Shown one piece after another: positions 1-9,466 of a DNA stretch of 64,000 bases. The position numbers were made by a program, and so were the translations under genes. Positions within the stretch are counted from its first letter, which is position 1. Each line of letters begins with the position of its first letter. Under the pieces are notes generated by a model, which was not told the origin of the DNA, did not search any database, and saw nothing but the letters and a program-made list of their open reading frames with translations. The stretch comes from Taibaiella sp965229095 (lineage in GTDB: Bacteria > Bacteroidota > Bacteroidia > Chitinophagales > Chitinophagaceae), in assembly GCA_965229095.1 (NCBI GenBank), contig OZ245855.1, forward strand, positions 2,480,001 through 2,544,000, written 5' to 3'.

Positions 1-927
1 AGGCTGGTAATGCATATTGAGAAAGAAAGCCGCTCCCGGCAATAAAGTAGGAATGGTATTGCTGCCCTTCAGGGCTTCGATCTCTTCTTCGCCCATACTT
101 TCCAGGTGGTCTACGCTAATGGCATTGTACCGCACTCCTACCTGCACCCCGCCCGAGCGATGCAATTGGTTGGCATGGATCTTAGGCTTAAGGCCATACT
201 TAAGACCGGCTTCCAGTAACCGCGCCGTTTCTTCCACGGAGAAGAAACCTTGTTCGCAAAAGGCATCCATATAATCGGCAAGGCCTTCGCCCGCAACCCG
301 GGGCAGCATTTCGTCGATAATGCTGCGGATATAGCCTTCATGGTTTTCTTTGTACTCGGTAGGAAAAGCATGGGCAGCCAGGAAACTGGCCTTTATAGGA
401 ATAGGCGACTGTTCTTTAAGCCTGCGGATCACCCGCAGCATTTTCAACTCACCTTCGAGGCAAAGCCCGTAACCGCTCTTGATCTCAATCGCACCTGTCC
501 CCAGGGCAATCACATCCTCCAGGCGTTTTAATGATTGCTCAAACAATTGTTCTTCGTCCGTCTCGTTGAGCTTACGGGCCGAGTTCAGAATGCCGCCGCC
601 TCTTCTGGCTATTTCTTCATAGCTCAGTCCCTTAATGCGGTCTACAAATTCCTGGTCCCGGGGCGCTGCGAATACGAGATGGGTATGGGAATCGCACCAG
701 GAGGGCAATACCAGCCTTCCTTCAGCATTAATTACTTCATCGGCATTTAAGGACTCAGGACGGTCGTTCATCCAACCAAAACTATGAATAATGCCGTCTT
801 CAATAAGTAACCATGCATTGTCTATTGAGGGAAGCAGGGCCATCTCTTTGCCATATACACGGGACTTACGTTCCGGGCCTTCTTCCGTTTGCAGCAGTTG
901 CTTTATGTTTTCAATCAGGATACGCAT
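1..927 (-). CDS. hutI: Imidazolonepropionase, 3' end cut by window edge
   Basis: Histidine-degradation enzyme that hydrolyses 4-imidazolone-5-propanoate to N-formimino-glutamate in the cytoplasm. An ATG at 925-927 opens a frame of 309 codons that runs off the left edge without a stop; the family is about 410 residues, so roughly the last quarter is missing. Seen in the translation: the amidohydrolase metal motif HTH (residues 81 and 83) inside LPSWCDSHTHLVFAAPRD, the family motif RRGGGI, a conserved glycine-rich IEIKSGYGL segment, a later metal-ligand HANQLHR segment and a DHLES segment. Identity is firm from these motifs. No other hut gene lies in the window, so any operon must continue to the left. 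The start is chosen because the upstream 400 bp hold no frame extension. Confidence 0.93.
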   Translation of the reverse strand, partial: MRILIENIKQLLQTEEGPERKSRVYGKEMALLPSIDNAWLLIEDGIIHSFGWMNDRPESLNADEVINAEGRLVLPSWCDSHTHLVFAAPRDQEFVDRIKGLSYEEIARRGGGILNSARKLNETDEEQLFEQSLKRLEDVIALGTGAIEIKSGYGLCLEGELKMLRVIRRLKEQSPIPIKASFLAAHAFPTEYKENHEGYIRSIIDEMLPRVAGEGLADYMDAFCEQGFFSVEETARLLEAGLKYGLKPKIHANQLHRSGGVQVGVRYNAISVDHLESMGEEEIEALKGSNTIPTLLPGAAFFLNMHYQP

Positions 928-1326
928 GAATGTTGTTTTTTCACTGTTGTATAAAAGGGAACAATTTTTGCAAAGTAAATAAAAGAAGAAGGAATGTAAA
1001 GGATAGACCACAAAAAAGGAGCTACAGACAGATAGGATACAAAGGCCCTCCGGCAAGGGACACAAGCGCCGGGAACAAGGCAGATACCAGGGAATTATTG
1101 TGATTAACAGTTCCGAAGCCAAGCAGCATGGTACCTCCTGTACGCTGAGGTGTCTCTTCCTTTTCCCGATAATAAACCAATGGTCCCCGTGCTAATATTG
1201 CCAGGGAAAGGGCAGGAAGCAAGTACGCAGGTATTCCGGTCAAAATTAAGCCGGATGTTAATTATTGCAAATTCGGGTGAACCTATAAACATATTCAGTT
1301 AATTGCATTCAAATTTCTTTAACATC
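928..1326. other. Intergenic region between hutI and a T9SS protein gene
   Basis: About 400 bp between divergent genes. It must hold both promoters. On the minus strand a TTACTTTGC sequence at about 970-978 is a one-mismatch TAnnTTTG box for hutI. I see no convincing plus-strand box. Short frames on the minus strand start only with TTG, have no family features and are not called. Confidence 0.5.
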
Positions 1327-4053
1327 ATGAAATTGCCTTTTTTTCGCCTTTGCGTGGTGCTTTGCTGCCTGTTCTTTTTCGGAAAGGCAAATGCCCAGTT
1401 GCTGCCGCCCAACCAGCCGGAACAAAATGCCTGTAACGCCCTTCAACTGTGCGGCAACAGCTTTTTTACGCCTTATAGTTACCAGGGCGTAGGAACGGTA
1501 ACGGACCTTAATACCACCCCTTGCAATAGCGGGGAATTTAACTCGGTATGGCTTAAGCTGGTAGTAAGCGCTCCCGGTAGCATTGTTTTTACCATCACAC
1601 CGGTCGTGAATACCGACGATTACGATTTTGCCATTGCCAATATCACCAACGGCAATTGTAACAATATTACCCAGGCGGAAGTGATCCGTTGCAATTTCAA
1701 CAACAACTCCCCCGTATTCAACAACGGTATCGTAGGCCTCAACAGTACTTCTACGCTCACTACCGTAGCCGGCGGTACTACCGGCAGCTCCTTTCTGCAA
1801 CAGATCAATGCTGTAGCAGGCGATGTGTACCTGATCATGATCAACAACTTTGGCGCGGGCGGCGGCCCCAGCTCCGGCTTTACCATCAATTTTGCCGGCT
1901 CCACCGCTGTTTTCTTCGACAATACCCCACCCCATTTTGCCAATATTTCGACCGCCTCACCTTGTACGTATAAGGACAGTGTAACCATACACCTGAATAC
2001 GCAGATAGCCTGTAACTCCATTGCGGCCAATGGCTCCGACTTTATATTGTCTCCATCGGGAACAGTTGTGAGCGCCTCAGGCATCAACTGCTCCGGCACC
2101 AATGGCTATACCCAGGATGTGACCGTAAGGTTTGCGCCTACCCTGGCGGCAGGTACTTATGCCATAAAAGCCAAAGTGGGTACGGACAACAATACCCTGC
2201 TCAACCTTTGTAATACGGCTTTATCCCTGCCCGATTCGCTGGTATTCGTAGTACCTCCGGGAGCCGTTTACAGCAGCGCATCACTGGCCTGTACTACCCT
2301 TACTGTGCAAACCAATGTACCGGTGAAATGTAATTCCATAACGGCAACAGGCTCCGAATTTGCCATCACGGGTCCCCAGCCCGTAACCGTTACAAGCGCC
2401 GTAGGCGTAGGTTGTACGGCAACCGGCAATACGAATACCATTACCTTAACGCTGGCCAATCCTATTACTGTTTCAGGTACTTATACCCTTACGGCCCAAA
2501 ACGGGACTGATGGCAATACCCTACGCGATACGTGCAACTCCAGCCAGGCGGTAGGCAATAATATCACCTTCCAGGCATTGGCGCCGCCCATTATCCAGTT
2601 GCCCGATTCGATGATCACCTGCAGCAATACCGGGGTTGCCCTGCCGCTTACCATAGGCAACAATAATCCCAACCTTACCTATACCTACCAATGGACGCCC
2701 GCAGCGGGATTAAGCAGTACCACTATAGCCCAGCCGGTAGCCAATCCTTCGGGCGATGTTATGTATTATGTTACCGTAGGCAGCACCAACCCGATCATGT
2801 GTTCGTCCCGTGATTCCGTTTTTGTACATAATCTGCAGGGCTTCGATATCCTTAACAACGATACCGCTATCTGTTCCGGCTCATCTGTGCAGATCCAGGT
2901 CAATGGCAGTGATGAATATACTTATACCTGGACGCCGACCACCGGTGTGTCCAATCCGAATATCAAGAATCCCCTGCTGAGTCCCACGGCATCCACGGTG
3001 TATACGCTTACAGCTTCGCATGCAGGCTGTAACGACAGTTCGGAACTGATCACGATCAATGTGGAACCGAACCCTACGGATATACATCTTTATGCTTCGC
3101 CGGCGGCCATGTGCCAGTTCGATACTATTGTGCTGCATGCGATCGCCAACCCTTCTACTTTTAATTTTACCTATACCTGGTCTCCCGGTGGCAACCTGCT
3201 ATATGCCGGCGGCCCCAACAACGCCTATTTCGGCGATACCTCTGTTACCATTACGGTCCTGGCTACTACGCCCATCGGCTGTAGCGCTAAAGACAGTGTA
3301 AGGCTTACGGTGTACCCCGGCAACTTCAGCAGCGTCAATACCAATGATACCGGTATATGCCCGCAGGGAAGTGTACAATTGCAGGCAGGCGGTGGCGTAT
3401 CTTATGCCTGGAGCCCTTCTTATGGCCTCAGCGATACTACTATTCCCAACCCTGTAGCCAATCCGCAAACCACTACGGAGTACCTGATGATCGCGAAGGA
3501 TGCCCATGGTTGCACCGATTCGCAACTGGTAAAGGTAGCCGCATGGCCTGGAGCAGTAATTACCCTGCCCGACAGCGTGAATATATACCCGGGCGAAGCT
3601 TATCATATAGAGCCCGAAACCAATTGCCTTTATTTCAGTTGGTTTCCGCCATCAGGATTAAATGCCGCCGACATCTCCGATCCGCTGGCCAACCCCGAGG
3701 TAAGAACCCGTTATTTTGTGAACGCCATTACGGAAAAAGGCTGTAAAGTGACCGACTCTATCGATGTACTGGTAGAAGAGACGGTAATGGATATGCCCAA
3801 TGCCTTCCATCCCGGAAGTGGCGCCAACAGTATATTTAAGCCTTCGAAGAGAGGCATAGCCCTATTGAAATCCTTCAATATTTACAACCGCTGGGGGCAA
3901 AAAGTATTTGAAACTACTAATATAGATAAAGGCTGGGATGGTACCTTCCATGATAAGGCACAGCCGGTAGGTGTTTATATTTATACCATCGAAGCGGTGA
4001 CCGATTCCGGTAAAACCTTTACCCGGCAGGGTAATGTAACCCTGATACGGTAG
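1327..4053 (+). CDS. Large secreted adhesin-like protein with gliding-motility-associated C-terminal (T9SS type B) domain
   Basis: A secreted protein of 908 residues. The start at 1327 (MKLPFFRLC...) is preferred over the in-frame ATG at 1303 because it puts a classical signal peptide (hydrophobic core, cleavage after KANAQ) at the very N-terminus. After a Cys-containing N-terminal domain come two similar segments of about 100 residues with conserved Cys and GTDNNTL/GTDGNTL motifs. Then follow at least four PKD-like repeats with the pattern Y-x-W-x-P...G(L/V)...NP...Y (TYQWTPAAGLS, TYTWTPTTGVS, YAWSPSYGLS, FSWFPPSGLN). The last 85 residues (PNAFHPG...FNIYNRWGQKVFET...GWDGT...PVGVYIYTIE) match the CHU_C/gliding-motility-associated C-terminal domain known to direct T9SS export. 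Surface adhesion is inferred; no enzyme motif is visible. Confidence 0.9.
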   Translation: MKLPFFRLCVVLCCLFFFGKANAQLLPPNQPEQNACNALQLCGNSFFTPYSYQGVGTVTDLNTTPCNSGEFNSVWLKLVVSAPGSIVFTITPVVNTDDYDFAIANITNGNCNNITQAEVIRCNFNNNSPVFNNGIVGLNSTSTLTTVAGGTTGSSFLQQINAVAGDVYLIMINNFGAGGGPSSGFTINFAGSTAVFFDNTPPHFANISTASPCTYKDSVTIHLNTQIACNSIAANGSDFILSPSGTVVSASGINCSGTNGYTQDVTVRFAPTLAAGTYAIKAKVGTDNNTLLNLCNTALSLPDSLVFVVPPGAVYSSASLACTTLTVQTNVPVKCNSITATGSEFAITGPQPVTVTSAVGVGCTATGNTNTITLTLANPITVSGTYTLTAQNGTDGNTLRDTCNSSQAVGNNITFQALAPPIIQLPDSMITCSNTGVALPLTIGNNNPNLTYTYQWTPAAGLSSTTIAQPVANPSGDVMYYVTVGSTNPIMCSSRDSVFVHNLQGFDILNNDTAICSGSSVQIQVNGSDEYTYTWTPTTGVSNPNIKNPLLSPTASTVYTLTASHAGCNDSSELITINVEPNPTDIHLYASPAAMCQFDTIVLHAIANPSTFNFTYTWSPGGNLLYAGGPNNAYFGDTSVTITVLATTPIGCSAKDSVRLTVYPGNFSSVNTNDTGICPQGSVQLQAGGGVSYAWSPSYGLSDTTIPNPVANPQTTTEYLMIAKDAHGCTDSQLVKVAAWPGAVITLPDSVNIYPGEAYHIEPETNCLYFSWFPPSGLNAADISDPLANPEVRTRYFVNAITEKGCKVTDSIDVLVEETVMDMPNAFHPGSGANSIFKPSKRGIALLKSFNIYNRWGQKVFETTNIDKGWDGTFHDKAQPVGVYIYTIEAVTDSGKTFTRQGNVTLIR

Positions 4054-4077
4054 CCCTTTCGCTCCTGCTATTTTCAT

Positions 4078-4112
4078 AAAAGCCCGGTGTCTGGCAAAGA
4101 CACCGGGCTTTT
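4078..4112. terminator. Hairpin terminator after the large T9SS protein gene
   Basis: AAAAGCCCGGTGTC pairs perfectly with GACACCGGGCTTTT around a 7-nt loop, 25 bp after the stop codon. T-rich on both strands, so it may serve the convergent gene ending at 4278 as well. Confidence 0.85.
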
Positions 4113-4277
4113 CAATTTTTATAATTACGCCAACGGTTCGACAAAGCGAAAAGCGCCCCGCTTCCTGATACAAGCCTCCGGAACGTGAAGTTGTAGTTAC
4201 TCCTATTATGACAATACCTGGACCTGTGGATACCCCTATAGCTGGTGTTAAATACCTTTCGATAAGCTAACGGATAA

Positions 4278-5276
4278 CTAAACCACCATAAGGCTGCAGC
4301 CCCTCAGGGCAGAGTAATCCAGGCGGCCCAATACTTCAAAGCTACCGTCTGCCGCTATTTTGGCGATATCGTCGGTAGCAATAAAAGAACAGGAATGGAT
4401 ATTGGCCAGGTCCACCACATTCAGGCAACCGCTTCCCGATGTTTTCAGGTCAAAAGGATCATTTTCATCCCTTAGCCATACCTGCATCCCCGCTGCCGGC
4501 CTGTAGATACCCTCCCCTTTGGAATAAGCCTGGGACAATAATTCCGTCATGCCGTATTCGGAGTGGATCGCCTGCAGGTTCCATTTTTCCTTCAGGAAAT
4601 CCTGCACCTGGCCACGTGTCCACTCTTCCCTTCGTCCTTTCATACCGCCTGTTTCCATCACGGTAATGCCCGAAAGGTCCATAGGATATTGCTCTGCGAA
4701 ATCCAACAAGGCAAAGGTGACGCCCAACAGGATCGTTTTCTGCTGCTTTTGCTGCATGGTTTGCAGCAAAGAAGCCAGTTGCTCCCATTCGTTCAGGTAG
4801 AACCCGCTCTCGGGCCGCTTGCTTTGCCGGATCAATTCCGCCGCCATATACACTAAAGAGGAATTTCCACGTTCTATATAAGAAGGCAGCAGGCAAAGGA
4901 AAACATAATCTTCCGGGGCGCCGTAAAACTCCCGGAAACCGGCAAGAAAGTTTTCCCGGTACAAAGAAGCATCCTTTACAAAGTGCCTGCTGTTTTGTGT
5001 AGTTGTGGTGCCGCTGCTTTCAAAAATAACTTCAGCATCGAAGCCGCCGGAAACTACCTGGTGGGTTTTGAAAAAGGAGATCGGCAAAAAAGGAATGTCC
5101 CGGATGTTGTTTATTGTCGATATATCCCGGCCTATAGCCCTGGTAAATGCGCGGTAGATGGTGCAATGTTCCTGCTGGTAATGGAATACCGACAGGGCGT
5201 ATCGTTCGAAATGCTCCGGCGTGATACCGGAAAGCCAATCCTGGTGAGGAATAATATGTTCAATATTGAGGGACAT
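4278..5276 (-). CDS. LuxE-like acyl-protein synthetase / acyl-activating enzyme
   Basis: A 332-residue protein of the LuxE (acyl-protein synthetase) branch of the adenylate-forming ANL superfamily. Visible motifs are the nucleotide-binding loop ESSGTTTT (residues 86-93), the central METGGMKGRREE segment and SEYGMTELLSQAY near residue 240, equivalent to the family's Y-G-x-T-E motif. The C-terminus ends in a GRLDYSALRGCSLMVV segment typical of these proteins. Known relatives activate a fatty acid as acyl-AMP and pass it to a Cys or another acceptor; the substrate here is unknown. No luxC or luxD homologue is in the window, so bioluminescence is not implied. It is transcribed away from the lipoprotein gene at 5379, with a 102-bp shared upstream region. 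ATG at 5274-5276. Confidence 0.82.
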   Translation of the reverse strand: MSLNIEHIIPHQDWLSGITPEHFERYALSVFHYQQEHCTIYRAFTRAIGRDISTINNIRDIPFLPISFFKTHQVVSGGFDAEVIFESSGTTTTQNSRHFVKDASLYRENFLAGFREFYGAPEDYVFLCLLPSYIERGNSSLVYMAAELIRQSKRPESGFYLNEWEQLASLLQTMQQKQQKTILLGVTFALLDFAEQYPMDLSGITVMETGGMKGRREEWTRGQVQDFLKEKWNLQAIHSEYGMTELLSQAYSKGEGIYRPAAGMQVWLRDENDPFDLKTSGSGCLNVVDLANIHSCSFIATDDIAKIAADGSFEVLGRLDYSALRGCSLMVV

Positions 5277-5378
5277 TTACTAAATTTGATAATAATATGA
5301 TTGGTTAAAGATCAGTGCTCTATCCCCGGTACAATATTCCCGGTAAAAGAAGGCCTGAATTAATATAAACTACTAAAG

Positions 5379-5864
5379 ATGAAAAGGCAAATATTCCTCC
5401 TGCTTGGCTTATTGTTATTTTTTGCATCCTGCACCAAAGAACCGAAGGACTACCCCCCCGAGCCGCAAATTTACTATCAAACAATGACACCGAAACAGGT
5501 TAACCTGAATGATACCGGCGCCAAAGTAATGATCGAACTTAAGTTTACGGATGGCGACGGAGATATAGGCAGGGACGAGACGACGACCCAACGTAATATT
5601 TTCATTAAAGATTCCCGTGATACCAGTCAGCAAAGCTATACCTACCAGTATCCTTTTCCTTACATAGCGCCGTCGATGAGACCCTCGAAGGGCGGCCTGG
5701 AAGGCTTTATTACCATTAACCTGGGGCGGCAGTTTTTTCCCATAACAGACTCCCTGCACCTGGCCGTCCGAAAAGATACCTTGCATTATACGATCTATAT
5801 CCAGGATGAGGCCAAGCACAAAAGTAACCTGGTAACCACCGATTCTTTATTTATTTCATTTTAG
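5379..5864 (+). CDS. Small lipoprotein of unknown function
   Basis: 161 residues. The N-terminus MKRQIFLLLGLLLFFASC is a lipoprotein signal peptide with lipobox FASC, so the mature protein begins at Cys18 and is probably attached to the outer or inner membrane. The rest is a single beta-rich domain with an acidic DGDGDIGRDE stretch that could bind calcium (inference). It lies 42 bp upstream of the DUF4175 gene in the same direction, so co-transcription is likely. An exact TAnnTTTG box (TAAATTTG, 5281-5288) lies about 90 bp upstream. I do not recognise a named family with confidence. Confidence 0.85.
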   Translation: MKRQIFLLLGLLLFFASCTKEPKDYPPEPQIYYQTMTPKQVNLNDTGAKVMIELKFTDGDGDIGRDETTTQRNIFIKDSRDTSQQSYTYQYPFPYIAPSMRPSKGGLEGFITINLGRQFFPITDSLHLAVRKDTLHYTIYIQDEAKHKSNLVTTDSLFISF

Positions 5865-5906
5865 CATAGCGCACTTCCCTTTTGCCGCAACGACACCGGA
5901 CCCGAG

Positions 5907-8900
5907 ATGAACAACTACGATCTACTGATACAACGACTGGACGCATTCACCCGTAAATACTATTTCAATAAGCTGATACGGGGAGCACTTATCTTTTTAT
6001 CCTGTCTTATTATCTATCTGTTGCTCATCAGCATCGGCGAGTACTATTTCTATTTTCCGGCCTGGCTTAAGCTAGGTATTGTAAGCCTTTTGCTGATTGC
6101 CGGCCTGAGTACGCTTATAGCCTGGATCATTATCCCGTTACTGAAGATACAGCGCTTGGGAAAAATCATTTCGCATGAACAGGCGGCCGGCATCATTGGT
6201 ATCCATTTCCCCGAAGTAAGCGATAAATTGCTGAACATACTGCAACTGAGGCAGAACAACCACGGCGCCGAAAGCCGGGAACTGATCGAAGCCAGCATTA
6301 ACCAGAAGGCACAACAGATTGCCGTGGTTCCCTTTACACAGGCAGTCGACCTGCGCCGGAACCGGAAGTACCTGCCTTACCTGCTGGCCCCTGTAGTGGT
6401 CACCATCGGCATTTTTATTCTGGCCCCCAATGTATTCCGCGATGCTTCCAGGAGACTGATGCAGCCGGCACAGAATTTTGCGCCCCCGGCTCCTTTTACC
6501 TTCCACATTACCACGCCCGATTTACGGGTGCCTTTGTATGGTAACTATACGCTCGAAGCCGAAGTGCATGGCGACAAGCTGCCCGACCTGGTATATGTGC
6601 AGGTGGGTGCAGAACAACTGGAAATGCAGAAGATCAGCAAAACGAAATACAGCTATACGTTCAACCACGTAGGACAACCTATCGATTTCAAGCTTACGGC
6701 AGCCAGCGTATTCTCCGATCCTTATAAGCTTTCGGTGATCGAAAAACCTATGCTGGAGGCTTTCCGCGTTACCGTAGATTACCCTGCTTATACCGGCAGG
6801 AAACGGGAAGAGCTGCAAAGCCTCAGCGACATGAGCGTTCCCGCCGGTACTGTGTTACGCTGGACCCTGAAAGCAAGGCATACCGATGCCATCAGTATGC
6901 GCATGGGCAATAGCGGCAATGGCGTTACCCTGGCTGGCCAGGATGGCACCTGGAGCAGCAGTGCCCGGTTCCTCAGCGATACCTCCTATACCCTTTTCCT
7001 GTCCAACAGGCAAATGCCCCGTTCCGACTCGTTCCGCTACCTCGTCCAGGTAATCCCCGATCTTCACCCCCAGGTCCAGCTCCAGGAAATGAAAGACAGC
7101 ATTACGGGCCAGCAGGTATTGCTTACCGGCAATGCCAGCGACGACTACGGTATTTCCAGGCTTTATTTCCATTATACGGTGACCGATGCCGCCAAACAGG
7201 TGGTCCGGGAGAAAAATATACCCATAAAAGTAACCAGCGGCAACGTAGTGCCTTTCCAGCAATATTTTGATTTTGGCAGCCTGAACCTGCTGCCGGGACA
7301 AGAGGTCAATTACTATGTGGAAACCTGGGATAACGATGCCGTAAACGGCAGCAAAAGCGGCCGCAGCGATGTGTTTACGTATCGTATGCTCGATCTCAAA
7401 CAGGTGGATTCCGCTATGGATCAGAATGCCAAACAGATCAACCAAGGCCTTAGCTCCAGCTCCGAACAAGCAAAAAAACTGCAGAGCGAAATGAAGGACC
7501 TGCAAAACGAATTGCTGCAATCGGATAATATGAGCTGGGAGAAACAGCAAAGTATGAAATCGCTGGTAGACAAGCAGGAACAACTGAAAAGCAAAGTAGA
7601 AGCCATCAAGAAAAGATTTGAAGAGCAACGCAAACAAAGCGAGCAGAAGAGTTACAGCGAAGACATCAAGGAAAAGCAGGAAGCGGTACAAAAACAGCTC
7701 GATAACCTGCTGAATAAAGAACTGGCCGAGCAATTGAGAAAATTGCAGGAGATGATGAAGAACATGAACAAGGACAATGCCTTCCAGAACCTGCAGCAGA
7801 TGGAACAGCAGAACAAATTGTTCAATATGGATATGGAGCGTATCCAGGAGCTGATGAAGAAGCTGGAAATGCAGATGAAGATGGAAGACCTGGCCAATAA
7901 GCTGGAAAACCTGGCCAAACAGGAAGGGCAATTACAACAAAATACCGATGCGGAGAAGAAGAGCAACGACCAGTTGTCCAAAGACCAGAAACAAATCCAG
8001 GCAGAGCTGAAAGAGGCCATGCAAAAGGACATGAAGGAGCTCGACAAGCTCAACAGCGAGCAACGGAAACCCGAAAAGATGGATGATGTGAAGGACCAGG
8101 GAAAGGAAGCTGACAACAATATGGGAGAAAGCGACCAACAACTGCAAAAGAACCAGAAACAAAAGGCCAGCCAGTCGCAGAGCAAAGCGCAGCAAAACCT
8201 GCAACAGATGGCCGCCTCGATGAAAAAGATGTCTTCGGGCATGGATGCGGAACAGATCGATATCGATATTAAAGCCACCAGGCAGATACTCACTAACCTT
8301 ATCCGTTTTTCCTTCGACCAGGAAAAGCTGATGGCCAATGTAAAGCAGACGCCGTTTTCCAGCCCTGCCTATATTACCAATACCCAGGAGCAGAACCGGT
8401 TGAGGGGCAATGCCCGCATGATCAAGGATAGCTTGTTTTCCCTAAGCAAAAGGGTGTTCCAGATCGCAGTTTCTATCAATAAGGAGACTTCCGATATGGA
8501 AAACAATATCAACAGCACTATTACCTCCCTGGAGGCAAGGAGGCTGAGCGAAGCGGTTACCCGCCAGCAATACGCCATGACCAGTGCCAATAACCTGGCC
8601 CTCCTCTTAAACGAGCTATTGGAAAACCTGCTTCAATCGCAGGCGCAGGCACAGTCTGCCGGCAACGGCAGTTGTAGCAAACCCGGAGGTATGAATCCCA
8701 AACCGGGTAAAGGGCAGAATGCCGGGCAAATGATGAAAGACATCATTACCGGGCAACAACAGATGGGCAAAGGGATGCAGGATGGCAAGGGACAGCAGCA
8801 GGGCGGTAAACAACCGGGCCAGAAACCCGGCAGCAGCGGGCAAAGTGGTGGCGGACAAGGCGGCAACGGGCAAGGTACCGAAGAAGGACAACCCGGCGAT

Positions 8901-9332
8901 GCCGAACAACTGGCCCGCCTGGCACAACAGCAAGCTGCATTGCGCCGCCAGATACAGGAATTGTCCAGCCTGCTCAACAGCAAGGGCATGAATGGCAACG
9001 CCAGAGAACTGCGTGCCATACAGGAAGAAATGGATAAAAACGAAACCGATATTGTGAACAGGAGAAGCGCCCAGATGCTGCAACGCCAGCGGGAGATCAT
9101 GACCCGGTTGCTGGAAGCGGAAAAGTCGATCCGGGAACAGGAAGAGGACAATAAACGAAATGCCAATGCCGGCAAGGACGAACAACGCCCTATGCCGCCC
9201 GAGCTGCAACAGTACCTGCAAAGCCGGCAATCCCTGCTCGATCTTTATAAGACCGTCCCGCCTGCGCTCAAACCATATTACAAAAAAATGGCAGAGGACT
9301 ACCTGAAACAGGTGACACAACCCGCCACCTGA
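5907..9332 (+). CDS. DUF4175 family giant membrane protein with long Gln-rich coiled coil
   Basis: 1141 residues. Two membrane segments near residues 25-43 and 53-78 and a third near 154-171 anchor the N-terminus. A beta-rich extracytoplasmic region follows (about 180-480). A very long Gln/Lys/Glu/Met-rich coiled coil covers about 500-800. The C-terminal third alternates helices with a low-complexity Gly/Gln/Lys segment (about 920-990, GKGQ, GQSGGGQGGNGQG). This architecture matches the Bacteroidetes DUF4175 family, whose role is not established. It follows the lipoprotein gene by 42 bp. Because of its low complexity, the antisense strand contains several long meaningless frames. Function cannot be stated; a role in the envelope is inferred from topology only. 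Confidence 0.88.
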   Translation: MNNYDLLIQRLDAFTRKYYFNKLIRGALIFLSCLIIYLLLISIGEYYFYFPAWLKLGIVSLLLIAGLSTLIAWIIIPLLKIQRLGKIISHEQAAGIIGIHFPEVSDKLLNILQLRQNNHGAESRELIEASINQKAQQIAVVPFTQAVDLRRNRKYLPYLLAPVVVTIGIFILAPNVFRDASRRLMQPAQNFAPPAPFTFHITTPDLRVPLYGNYTLEAEVHGDKLPDLVYVQVGAEQLEMQKISKTKYSYTFNHVGQPIDFKLTAASVFSDPYKLSVIEKPMLEAFRVTVDYPAYTGRKREELQSLSDMSVPAGTVLRWTLKARHTDAISMRMGNSGNGVTLAGQDGTWSSSARFLSDTSYTLFLSNRQMPRSDSFRYLVQVIPDLHPQVQLQEMKDSITGQQVLLTGNASDDYGISRLYFHYTVTDAAKQVVREKNIPIKVTSGNVVPFQQYFDFGSLNLLPGQEVNYYVETWDNDAVNGSKSGRSDVFTYRMLDLKQVDSAMDQNAKQINQGLSSSSEQAKKLQSEMKDLQNELLQSDNMSWEKQQSMKSLVDKQEQLKSKVEAIKKRFEEQRKQSEQKSYSEDIKEKQEAVQKQLDNLLNKELAEQLRKLQEMMKNMNKDNAFQNLQQMEQQNKLFNMDMERIQELMKKLEMQMKMEDLANKLENLAKQEGQLQQNTDAEKKSNDQLSKDQKQIQAELKEAMQKDMKELDKLNSEQRKPEKMDDVKDQGKEADNNMGESDQQLQKNQKQKASQSQSKAQQNLQQMAASMKKMSSGMDAEQIDIDIKATRQILTNLIRFSFDQEKLMANVKQTPFSSPAYITNTQEQNRLRGNARMIKDSLFSLSKRVFQIAVSINKETSDMENNINSTITSLEARRLSEAVTRQQYAMTSANNLALLLNELLENLLQSQAQAQSAGNGSCSKPGGMNPKPGKGQNAGQMMKDIITGQQQMGKGMQDGKGQQQGGKQPGQKPGSSGQSGGGQGGNGQGTEEGQPGDAEQLARLAQQQAALRRQIQELSSLLNSKGMNGNARELRAIQEEMDKNETDIVNRRSAQMLQRQREIMTRLLEAEKSIREQEEDNKRNANAGKDEQRPMPPELQQYLQSRQSLLDLYKTVPPALKPYYKKMAEDYLKQVTQPAT

Positions 9333-9362
9333 GCCTCAATAGATTTTTAAAGGGCTTTGTCT

Positions 9363-9370
9363 TATCTTTG
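9363..9370 (+). promoter_or_regulatory. Bacteroidetes-type -7 box for the KAS III-like gene
   Basis: TATCTTTG fits TAnnTTTG exactly, 97 bp upstream of the ATG at 9467; no perfect TTG lies at the right distance (a TTTTT run is near -25). Confidence 0.55.
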
Positions 9371-9466
9371 CCGCCGCATAGAGGGAACATTACCATGTTC
9401 CGGTTTTTTTCCTTTTATTTGAACCCTAGAAATAACAGCAATACAGAAAACCCCAGAAGACAATAA

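Noticed and set aside
1022..1243. 73-codon minus-strand frame in the hutI upstream region
   Set aside because: Starts only with TTG, no motif, unlikely composition; treated as intergenic.
6855..7931. 358-codon minus-strand frame over the DUF4175 gene
   Set aside because: Antisense shadow of the Gln/Lys-rich coiled coil; Leu/Phe/His-rich low complexity with no family features.
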